Origin: Micromonospora endolithica
Lineage (GTDB): Bacteria; Actinomycetota; Actinomycetes; Mycobacteriales; Micromonosporaceae
Length of the DNA: 64,000 nucleotides
Direction of reading: 5' to 3'
Assembly: GCF_003626595.1 (NCBI RefSeq)
Contig: NZ_RBAK01000002.1
Span: 620,001 to 684,000 of the forward strand
This document shows positions 25,196 through 32,286 of this stretch, piece by piece; position 1 is the first letter of the stretch; each line of letters starts with the position of its first letter. A program made the translations under genes and the position numbers. A model generated the notes under the pieces. The model ran no database searches, was not told where the DNA came from, and worked only from the letters and a program-made list of their open reading frames with translations.

Positions 25196-26095
25196 ATGCG
25201 TGCCCGTCGCGTCACCCTCGCCGTCGCCCTCGCCGCGCTACTGGGCCCGCTCGCCGTCGGCGCCGCGCGGGCAGCAGACACCCCGGCGCTGAGCACCCCC
25301 GGCGCGCCGGTCGTCGTGGTCGACGAGCCGCACCGACTCACCCTCTCCTGGGCCGGCTCCACCTGGGTGGGTGAGCCGGGCGGCGCGGAGCCGATCACGT
25401 ACGAGGTACAGGCGCAGCTCGGCCCCCACGTCTACCGTGGACTGGGCAGCACCACCGCCACCACCATCACGCTGACCGACCTCGCCCCAGGGGGCGAGTA
25501 CCGGATCGCGATAAGCGCGCACACCATCGGCGGCTACTCCGACCCGTCCCCGGTCACGCTCGTCCGCACCGCGTACGGGCGGGCCAAGGTCAGCTACCTC
25601 AACCTCGACTGGTCACCCACGAACAACCAGATCCAGCACGTTCTCCAGGTCACCAACACCGGCGACGAACCGCTCGACCTGACCACCGTGCGGGTGCGCT
25701 ACCACCTGCTCTTCGAGGGCGGCAACACCTCCTTGGTGCTGAACTGCGACTGGGCGGCGATGGGCTGCGACCGGACCCGGCGCACGCTGGCGTTCTTCCC
25801 GCCGCCCGCGCCACCACCCCCGCCGCCCGGCGGTACGCCATCCCCGACGCCCACCCGCTATCCGCTGCCCGGCACACCGGTCCCCGGCTGGGTGGAGCTG
25901 ACCTTCACCGAGGGGATCCTCGCCCCCGGCACCTCGACCGGGCCGATCCAGCTTCGCCACCACCGGCACAGCTGGAGCGACATCGACGAACGCGACGACC
26001 CGAGCTGGCGCGCGCCCAGCGGCCAGTGGACCGACAACAGCCGGATCACCCTCGACGTCGACGGCGTACGCGAATTCGGCGACACGTACTCCTGA
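25196..26095 (+). CDS. Secreted fibronectin type III / CBM3 cellulose-binding protein
   Basis: A 299-residue exported protein. The signal peptide ends near ARAAD (residue 27). Residues about 35-130 are a fibronectin type III domain (PHRLTLSWAGSTWV, TITLTDLAPGGEYRIAISAH). Residues about 135-299 are a family 3 carbohydrate-binding module: KVSYLNLDWSPTNNQI, VRVRYHLLFEGG and the C-terminal DIDERDDPSWRAPSG, with an internal Pro-rich insertion (FPPPAPPPPPPGG). No catalytic domain is present, so it should only bind cellulose or chitin-like polymers. Confidence 0.85.
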   Translation: MRARRVTLAVALAALLGPLAVGAARAADTPALSTPGAPVVVVDEPHRLTLSWAGSTWVGEPGGAEPITYEVQAQLGPHVYRGLGSTTATTITLTDLAPGGEYRIAISAHTIGGYSDPSPVTLVRTAYGRAKVSYLNLDWSPTNNQIQHVLQVTNTGDEPLDLTTVRVRYHLLFEGGNTSLVLNCDWAAMGCDRTRRTLAFFPPPAPPPPPPGGTPSPTPTRYPLPGTPVPGWVELTFTEGILAPGTSTGPIQLRHHRHSWSDIDERDDPSWRAPSGQWTDNSRITLDVDGVREFGDTYS

Positions 26096-26154
26096 GGTCG
26101 AAGGCGGTCCACCCCGCCTGCCCACCCGGCCGGCCGGGTAAGCCGGCATGACGA

Positions 26155-26187
26155 CGGGCGGGGTGCGGTTCGCCCGCACCCCGCCCG
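26155..26187. terminator. Bidirectional hairpin
   Basis: A 14-bp perfect stem (26155-26168 with 26174-26187), 5-nt loop, lies between the convergent CBM3 gene and the small secreted protein gene. Confidence 0.75.
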
Positions 26188-26197
26188 CCGACAACCC

Positions 26198-26563
26198 TTA
26201 CTGGCAGGTGTACTCCTGGGCGACCTGGAACAGGTTCCCGGCCGCCGCGGCGGCATTGTTGTAGAGCGGGTCGCCGAAACCGACCTCCCGGTACGGGCCG
26301 TTGGGGCTGCACCGCACGCCGTTGCTGAACTCGTACGTGGTCAAGGCCGACAGCAGGCTGTCGTAGTAGGCGTCGGCGTAGCTCCAGACGGCGTAGCCCC
26401 GGAACGTGACGATCACCGGGATGGCCTCGGCGGCGGCCGTGACGGTCGTGGCGCTCTGCACGGTGGACGGCGCCGCGGACGCCGGTGACGTCACGCCGAG
26501 CGCGCCGACGGTGGCAAGTGTGGCACCGCCGACGAAGGCGCACAGCCGCTTGGCGATTCGCAT
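26198..26563 (-). CDS. Small secreted protein of unknown function
   Basis: A 121-residue precursor. The signal peptide (MRIAKRLCAFVGGATLATVG, cleavage after PASAA) leaves a mature protein of about 90 residues with two cysteines (GVRCSPNG and the penultimate residue, YTCQ), probably a disulfide. Aromatic residues are frequent (WSYADAYYDSLL). A strong AGAAGGAGAA site precedes the ATG. No family is recognised. Confidence 0.75.
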   Translation of the reverse strand: MRIAKRLCAFVGGATLATVGALGVTSPASAAPSTVQSATTVTAAAEAIPVIVTFRGYAVWSYADAYYDSLLSALTTYEFSNGVRCSPNGPYREVGFGDPLYNNAAAAAGNLFQVAQEYTCQ

Positions 26564-26834
26564 GGGGTTCTCCTTCTGTCTGCCGCCCCGGGGGTCGGGG
26601 ACGGTGTTCTCGGGTGAACTCGTGCAGATGATTCGTATCCCGCCAGCGGCGGTGAGCACAAAACCATTCGTGCGCTTCAGGTATGAATCTGCCTTGCTCG
26701 TCTTGGTCTGTGCCGATTCGTGGCCGGGATCTATAGGGGATCGCTCAGGATCGCCAGCTTCGTCGCGGGGTTCGGACTGCCACCGGCGGAGGGCGTTCTC
26801 GATGCGCCCCCCCACCACCGGTGCGCACCGAGCC

Positions 26835-27116
26835 ATGACCGACGAGCTGTTCCGGTGGGATTCACAGAGCACCACGTCGGCGGCGTCGGCCACCGGGCAG
26901 CGCTACATCCACCACGCCGCGCGCGGCTCGACGGTGCACCTGTTCGTCCGTGAGTCCAAGGTGCACGACGGGAACCTGGGGGCACCGGCATACCTGTACG
27001 CCGGCCCGATGACCTACCGCGAGCACACCGGGGACCGACCGATGCGGATCATCTGGGAGCTGGCGCACCCGCTGCCCGCCGACATCTACACGACCGCCCG
27101 CGCTATCGCCGCGTAG
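26835..27116 (+). pseudogene. Remnant of a superfamily II helicase (DUF3427 C-terminal part only)
   Basis: A 93-residue frame from an ATG at 26835 matches only the C-terminal part of the DUF3427 domain that ends certain DEAD/DEAH helicases: ELFRWDSQSTTSAAS, TGQRYIHHAARGSTVHLFVRE, then YLYAGPMTY and ITWEL-like WELAHPLPADIY. No helicase motifs occur upstream; the preceding 270 bp do not match the family. It is either a decayed helicase or a stand-alone copy of the domain. No ribosome site is clear, which favours decay. Confidence 0.7.
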
Positions 27117-27125
27117 GACGGCCTA

Positions 27126-27199
27126 GATCCACTCGGTTCCAGTGAAGTCGGGGTGAAAACTCAACGGGACAGCCCGACTTCACTGAAGCCGAGTGGATC
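27126..27199. terminator. Long inverted repeat between convergent genes
   Basis: Arms of 27 bp with two mismatches (27126-27152 and 27173-27199) flank a 20-nt spacer. The right arm overlaps the stop codon of the helicase gene. Its length is greater than a usual terminator and it could form a long RNA stem in either direction. Confidence 0.7.
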
Positions 27200-28529
27200 A
27201 AGCGCCACCACTCGCGAGGCGGGCGAGGATCGCCTGGTTGGCGGTCCAGCCGTCCGGGAACTTCACCGGGACGTCCAGGTGCACCGTCTCCGTCGACGGG
27301 TGCGCGTCCAACAGCTCCGCGATCCCGGCCCGCGCCACCACCACGCACGCGTGCCGGTGCCGGGACGTCAGCACGCACAGCCGCCCCGACTCCAGGTGGA
27401 ACGCGGTCGCGTCGCGCCGGCCGGAGAGCGGGTGCAGGACGATCGTCACGTCGTACTCCCGGCCCTGGAGCCGGTTGGCGGTGTCGACGGTGATGCCCGC
27501 GCCGGCCGCGCCGAGGCGGGCGCGGATGGCCGCGACCTGGTCGCGGTGCGCGGCCCCGACGGCGATCCGGTCCGCGGTGACCGGCGCGCCGGCCGGCGCG
27601 TGCTCGGAGACCGCGACCGGGCCGCGGGCCAGCACCCGCAGCGCCAGGTCCGCGCAGGCCGCGGTGGCCTCCGCGTCGGTACGCGGGGTGAAGCGCTCGG
27701 GCAGCTCGTACAGCGCCCAACCCGTCGACGCCGCGAGGTCGAGCGCCCGGTCGAGCCGGTCGGACGGGCCGGGCTCCACCAGACGCAACGCCCGGTCGAG
27801 AAGACCCGTGCCGGCGCGGAAGCCGGTGAACGGGTAGAACGCCTCGGCCACCACGGTCGCCGCCGACGCGGGTAGCCGCCACGACACCGGCAGCCGGTGC
27901 ACCGGCAGGTCCGGGTTGTGCCGCAGCAGCACGGCCACGGCGGACTGCATCGGATCCCAGCTCAGGCCCGTCCAGCGCGCGGTGTCGACGGTGGCGAACG
28001 GGTCCAACTGCCCGGGATCGCCGACGAACAGCGCCCGTTCGAACCTGCCGGCCACGCGCAGCAGGGCGTCCGACCGCATCTGGTACGCCTCGTCGACGAT
28101 CGCCCACGGCCAGCAGCCCTCGGTGACCGTGGCCCACTTGGCGGCCGTACCGATGATGACCGCCGGACCACCGAGGTCGGCGACCTTCGCGGCGACCCGG
28201 ACCTGCTGGTGGCCCCGGATCCGCTCCGACGGCCGGTAGTCGGCGGCGGACAGCCGGCCGATCCGCAGCTCGGGGGCCTTGCGGGCGAGCCGGTCGGTGA
28301 GGTCGTCGACCTGCTCGTTGGTCTGCGCGACGATGATCAGCGGCTCGCCGGCGGCGGCCAGCTCGACGGCGGCGCGGACCACGAGGGTGGACTTGCCGGC
28401 GCCGGGCGGCGAGTCGACCACGACGCCGCGGTGGCGGCCGGCGCGAAGGTCGGTGAGGACGGCGGTGATGACGCGTTCCGCCTCGACCGCCGGCGGCACC
28501 GTCAGACCTGCGCGCATCGTCGGTGTCAC
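27198..28529 (-). CDS. Upf1/Dna2-like SF1B DNA helicase
   Basis: A compact 443-residue helicase. Motif I is SPPGAGKST (40-48), motif II DEAYQ (146-150), motif III GDPGQLDP (170-177), a Gln/Arg motif near SWRLP (216-220), motif V TVDTANRLQGREYDV (347-361) and motif VI GRLCVLTSRHRH (382-393). The DEAxQ and GDxxQL signatures and the RLQGREYDV motif point to the Upf1/Dna2 branch, not UvrD. There is no nuclease domain or accessory domain 1B fused to it. A Fe-S nuclease and a partner protein with a possible barrel domain are encoded 18 kb away (46635-49230). Confidence 0.85.
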   Translation of the reverse strand: MTPTMRAGLTVPPAVEAERVITAVLTDLRAGRHRGVVVDSPPGAGKSTLVVRAAVELAAAGEPLIIVAQTNEQVDDLTDRLARKAPELRIGRLSAADYRPSERIRGHQQVRVAAKVADLGGPAVIIGTAAKWATVTEGCWPWAIVDEAYQMRSDALLRVAGRFERALFVGDPGQLDPFATVDTARWTGLSWDPMQSAVAVLLRHNPDLPVHRLPVSWRLPASAATVVAEAFYPFTGFRAGTGLLDRALRLVEPGPSDRLDRALDLAASTGWALYELPERFTPRTDAEATAACADLALRVLARGPVAVSEHAPAGAPVTADRIAVGAAHRDQVAAIRARLGAAGAGITVDTANRLQGREYDVTIVLHPLSGRRDATAFHLESGRLCVLTSRHRHACVVVARAGIAELLDAHPSTETVHLDVPVKFPDGWTANQAILARLASGGA

Positions 28530-28625
28530 CTCCCCTTGCGGTGTGTCCGGACCCTACCCAACGGACGAGTAACCGGGCGCATCGCGGGTACCCGCGGCGC
28601 AACAACCAGGAGGGCGGGTGGGACA

Positions 28626-28943
28626 GTGAAGTTCCTGGTCACGGCCAAGTACACCACCGAGGGGATCCGAGGGGTCGGCAAGGAGGGCGGGACGGTACGC
28701 GCCGAGGTCATCCGGGCGCTGATCGAGAACGCCGGCGGCCAGGTGGAGGCGTTGTACTTCGCGTTCGGTGAGTTCGACCTCTACATCCTGTGCGACCTAC
28801 CCGATCACGTGACCGCCGCCGCCGTGGGCGTCGGCAGCCGGGCGGCTGGCGGGGTGGACGCAACCGTCGTCACGTTGCTGACGCCGGAAGAGATCGACAC
28901 GGCGGCCCGGACCCCGGTCATGTACCAGCCGCCGGGCGGCTGA
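28626..28943 (+). CDS. GYD-domain protein
   Basis: A 105-residue cytoplasmic protein of the GYD family: KFLVTAKYTTEGIRGVGKEGGTVR, GGQVEALYFAFGEFDLYILCDLP and the C-terminal VVTLLTPEEIDTAAR. The fold is ferredoxin-like, similar to dimeric alpha-beta barrels; function unknown. The GTG start has AGGAGGG about 12 nt upstream. It stands alone between two divergently or separately transcribed genes. Confidence 0.85.
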   Translation: MKFLVTAKYTTEGIRGVGKEGGTVRAEVIRALIENAGGQVEALYFAFGEFDLYILCDLPDHVTAAAVGVGSRAAGGVDATVVTLLTPEEIDTAARTPVMYQPPGG

Positions 28944-28960
28944 CCCCGACCCGGGCCAGC

Positions 28961-28982
28961 CGGCCGATCGGCCGATCGGCCG
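28961..28982. terminator. 22-bp perfect palindrome downstream of the GYD gene
   Basis: Three overlapping copies of cggccgat form a perfect 22-bp palindrome (28961-28982), 18 nt after the stop. It may act as a terminator or as a regulator-binding site for the downstream secreted protease gene. Confidence 0.5.
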
Positions 28983-29118
28983 AGAAGAAACGGAGATCGA
29001 CGCAACATCTTGCCATTTCCCTGCGTTGATGCGAAGGATACGAGGGCGCTCGATCAGCGTGCACAGGCCCGGTCGGCTCCGTCCGAGCACCGGGTCTTCC
29101 CCACGATGAGGAGGTCCC

Positions 29119-31323
29119 ATGGTCCGTCGCCGCTTTGCGGGAATAGCCGCCGGCGCCATCGTCCTGCCCTTGCTCGCCGTCGTGGCCCCCTCCGGCACGG
29201 CTTCGGCCAACCCCTCCGGTGCGGCCACCCCGCCGGCCACCGGCGTCGCCAGCGACGTCCGCCAACTCACCCGCAAGGACTTCACCCTCAACGGCAAGCC
29301 CGTCGAGGTACCCGCCCAGTACCAGGCCCGCGCCCAGGCCAAGCGGTCGCAGGCGCAGGCCGAGACGCCGCCGGTCGGCACCGTACGGCAGTGGCTGGCA
29401 CTGGACGACTACAACGGCGAGATCTACTTCAAGGACTACACGCTGCGCGGCGTGGGCGAACACATCGAGGTGTGGGTCGCCAACGACACCGCGTTCCCGG
29501 CGGGCGACTGCCGCGCGCAGATCCCGGGTTCGACCGACGTCACCGACGCGCAGGTCGCAGACCTGGTCAACGAGTTCGACACCAACATGTACCCGAAGTC
29601 GACCGCCGCGTTCAGCACCCCGCCCGACCGGGACGGCAGCAACGCGTCCGTCGAGGGTGACTTCTCCGGCGCCGGCAACAAGACGGTCACCCTGGTCGAC
29701 AACGTCCGGGACGACAACTTCTACGACTTCCCGGCCGCCCCCACGTACATCGCCGGGTTCTTCTTCTCGCTCTTCAACGAGCTGCTCGACCGCAACATCA
29801 TGACGATCGACGCGTTCGACTGGGCGCACCGCACCGGTGCCAACCCGCCGAACGAGCCGACCGACGACCTGTGCACCAGCCGTCCCGCCCGCCCCGCCCT
29901 GTACGAGGGCACGTTCATCCACGAGTGGCAGCACCTGGCGCACTACTACACCGACCCGTTCGAGAGCATCCTGATCAACGAAGGGCTCTCCGACTTCGCC
30001 CAGACGCTCGGCGGCTACGTCGACGCCACGGCCACCGTCGACGAGCCCGGCACGGACAGCCACATCTACTGCTTCCAGGGCTTCGGCACGGTGCAGACGC
30101 CGTACAACACCAATCCACGGGACTGCGGTGGTCCGGAGAACTCCCTCAACCTCTGGGACGAGGGAAACACCTCCAGCGGGGTGCTGGCCGACTACGGCAA
30201 CGCGTACTCGTTGATGTTGTACCTCTACGACCGGTACGGCCTGGACTTCATCTCGAAGCTGCACCGCGACGGTGACCTCCAGGGGCTGGCCAGCCTCGAC
30301 GCGGCGCTGGAGGCCGAGGGCGTCCGCGACATGTACGACGTCATCCACGAGTACCAGACGATGAACCTGGTCGACCGGATCGTCGGCTCCCGGTTCGGCA
30401 TCATGCTCGGCGCGGACAAGCGCAAGGTCACCACGGCCAGCCTGGACGCCACGGTCAACCTGGCCAACCCGGCCTCCTACGAGACCCCGGGCGCGGCACC
30501 GAACGGCGCCGACTACGTCCAGTTGCGCAAGGCCAGCGGCACCCCGCTCAAGGCGCACGAGCTGCGCTCGATCAAGTTCAACGGCGCCAAGGCGCTGCCG
30601 GCGGTCCCGCTGGCCTGGACCACGGTGACCGACGACCCGGACCGCCCGGGCAACTCGGTGATCTGGTCCGGCAACGGCAACAGCACCGACGCCGCCGCCG
30701 TCACGCCGGTGACCGTGCCGGCCGCCGACCCGACGCTGACCTTCCTCGCGAAGTACGGCGCCGAGACCGGCTACGACTACGGCTACGTCAGCGTGTCGAC
30801 CGACGGCGGCAAGAGCTACACGATCATCCCCGGTGAGCAGACCGTCGCCGGTCCGCTCGGCCCGGCGCTGAACGGCACCACCGACGGGTTCCAGCCACAC
30901 TCGTTCGACCTGTCGGCGTACGCCGGGCAGAGCGTGCTGATCAGCTTCCGGTACGTCAGCGACGGCGGCGTCAACGAGGGTGGCCTGCTGATCGACGACA
31001 TCGCCGTCGGCGGCACGCTGGTCAGCGACGGATCGAGCCTGGCGGAGTTCGACTCGCCGACCGAGATCAGCCCGACCCCGGTGGCGAACTGGAACGTGCG
31101 GTTCGTCGGCATCGACGAGAAGAAGAAGCTGGCCTGGCAGTTCGAGGTGGACGGCAAGTCCAGCTTCACCCTCGGGGCCGCCCAGACGCTGATCCTGCGC
31201 GCCTTCCCGAAGGTGGTCGCCGTGGTCGCCTACGACGAGCCGACCGAGCAGGTGACGCAGTACGCGCCGTACTCGCTGAAGGTCAACAACGTCGTGCAGC
31301 CCGGTGGCGCGCCGCTGAGCTGA
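29119..31323 (+). CDS. Secreted zinc metalloprotease (HExxH, M30/gluzincin-like)
   Basis: A 734-residue exported peptidase. Residues 1-30 are a signal peptide ending TASA. The zinc site is HEWQHLAH (His268, Glu269, His272) with a third ligand Glu288 in NEGLSDFAQ, the gluzincin pattern seen in M30-like enzymes. The second half (about 480-734) is beta-rich, including a domain like the carbohydrate- or cell-binding modules of immune inhibitor A-type proteases (GYDYGYVSVSTDGG, VLISFRYVSDGGVNEGGLLIDDI). It should degrade extracellular protein. A GAGGAGG ribosome site precedes the ATG, and a very strong terminator follows. Confidence 0.88.
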   Translation: MVRRRFAGIAAGAIVLPLLAVVAPSGTASANPSGAATPPATGVASDVRQLTRKDFTLNGKPVEVPAQYQARAQAKRSQAQAETPPVGTVRQWLALDDYNGEIYFKDYTLRGVGEHIEVWVANDTAFPAGDCRAQIPGSTDVTDAQVADLVNEFDTNMYPKSTAAFSTPPDRDGSNASVEGDFSGAGNKTVTLVDNVRDDNFYDFPAAPTYIAGFFFSLFNELLDRNIMTIDAFDWAHRTGANPPNEPTDDLCTSRPARPALYEGTFIHEWQHLAHYYTDPFESILINEGLSDFAQTLGGYVDATATVDEPGTDSHIYCFQGFGTVQTPYNTNPRDCGGPENSLNLWDEGNTSSGVLADYGNAYSLMLYLYDRYGLDFISKLHRDGDLQGLASLDAALEAEGVRDMYDVIHEYQTMNLVDRIVGSRFGIMLGADKRKVTTASLDATVNLANPASYETPGAAPNGADYVQLRKASGTPLKAHELRSIKFNGAKALPAVPLAWTTVTDDPDRPGNSVIWSGNGNSTDAAAVTPVTVPAADPTLTFLAKYGAETGYDYGYVSVSTDGGKSYTIIPGEQTVAGPLGPALNGTTDGFQPHSFDLSAYAGQSVLISFRYVSDGGVNEGGLLIDDIAVGGTLVSDGSSLAEFDSPTEISPTPVANWNVRFVGIDEKKKLAWQFEVDGKSSFTLGAAQTLILRAFPKVVAVVAYDEPTEQVTQYAPYSLKVNNVVQPGGAPLS

Positions 31324-31391
31324 CCCGACACCCCACGAAACTCCCGGCACCGCGGGCGCGGTGCCGGGAGTTTCGTCGTCGGGGTGTCGGG
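31324..31391 (+). terminator. Very long terminator hairpin
   Basis: A perfect 19-bp stem (31335-31353 with 31358-31376, loop gggc) is extended by a further outer stem, cccgacacccc with ggggtgtcggg (31324-31334 with 31381-31391). It begins directly after the protease stop codon. Confidence 0.9.
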
Positions 31392-31441
31392 GGTGGGGGT
31401 TAGCGTGCCCACGACGACCCCGACCGGCCGGAGGCCCGCGC

Positions 31442-31810
31442 ATGATCGACCACCTCGGCATCCAGGTCCGTGACCTGGCCGCCAGCACCGCCTTCTACGA
31501 CACGGTGCTGGCCACGCTCGGCGCCCGCCGCATGCTCGACTACGGGGAGCACATCGGTTACGGCGCGACGCAGCCCGACTTCTGGATCAGCGCGGTCGAG
31601 GGCGACGGCGAGGGGCGGGAGTCGCACATCGCGTTCTCCGCGCCGGACCGGTCCGCCGTTCGGGCGTTCCACGACGCGGCCGTGGCGGCCGGCGCCGAGG
31701 TGCTGCACGCACCGAAGGTGTGGCCGGAATACCACCCGACCTACTTCGGCGCGTTCGTCCGCGACCCGGACGGCAACAACGTCGAGGCCGTCTGCCACGC
31801 ACCGGAGTGA
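31442..31810 (+). CDS. VOC-family (glyoxalase-like) protein
   Basis: A 122-residue vicinal-oxygen-chelate protein with MIDHLGIQVRDLAASTAFYDTVL and the metal-site-bearing C-terminal FVRDPDGNNVEAVCH; the ligands read as His4, His67-type and Glu in NNVEAV. Such proteins are dioxygenases, isomerases or antibiotic-binding proteins. A GGAGG site precedes the ATG. It is followed 2 bp later by a second VOC gene, suggesting an operon of two paralogous small enzymes. Confidence 0.88.
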   Translation: MIDHLGIQVRDLAASTAFYDTVLATLGARRMLDYGEHIGYGATQPDFWISAVEGDGEGRESHIAFSAPDRSAVRAFHDAAVAAGAEVLHAPKVWPEYHPTYFGAFVRDPDGNNVEAVCHAPE

Positions 31811-31812
31811 CG

Positions 31813-32265
31813 ATGGAGCAGCGGATCAGCCTGGTCACCCTGGGGGTGGCCGACGTGTCCCGGGCCCGGGCCTTCTACGAGCATCTCGGCTGGCACGGCC
31901 AGGAGGTCGAGGAGACGGCCTTCTTCCAGGCCGGCGGCCTGGCGCTGGTGCTCTGGGGACGGGCGAAGCTGGCCGAGGACGCGGGCGTGGCCGACAACGG
32001 CGGCGGGTTCGGCGGCCTGGCCCTGGCGCAGAACGTCCCTTCCCGCGCCGAGGTCGACGCGGTGCTCGCGGCGGCCTCGGCGGCCGGGGCGGCGGTGACC
32101 CGCCCCGCCCGGGAGACCTTCTACGGCGGCTACGCCGGCTGCTTCAGCGACCCGGACGGCCACGTGTGGGAGATCGCCTGGAACCCCGGCTTCCCGCTCG
32201 CCGCCGACGGCACCCTCACCGTCCCGGACTTCGGCACGCCCGGACCGCAGGACCCGGCGGACTGA
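31813..32265 (+). CDS. VOC-family (glyoxalase-like) protein
   Basis: A 150-residue second VOC protein: RISLVTLGVADVSRARAFYEHLGW and C-terminal CFSDPDGHVWEIAWNPGF, with a longer C-terminal tail than its neighbour. The ATG is 2 nt after the preceding stop, so the two are co-transcribed. The pair differ greatly in sequence, so this is not a recent duplication. Substrate unknown. Confidence 0.88.
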   Translation: MEQRISLVTLGVADVSRARAFYEHLGWHGQEVEETAFFQAGGLALVLWGRAKLAEDAGVADNGGGFGGLALAQNVPSRAEVDAVLAAASAAGAAVTRPARETFYGGYAGCFSDPDGHVWEIAWNPGFPLAADGTLTVPDFGTPGPQDPAD

Positions 32266-32286
32266 CCAGCCACGAAGGCGATCCGG

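Noticed and set aside
28918..31488. An 856-residue minus-strand frame across the metalloprotease gene
   Set aside because: It is antisense to a gene with a signal peptide and HExxH motif and crosses its terminator. Val/Arg/Gly-rich composition is typical of GC-rich shadows.
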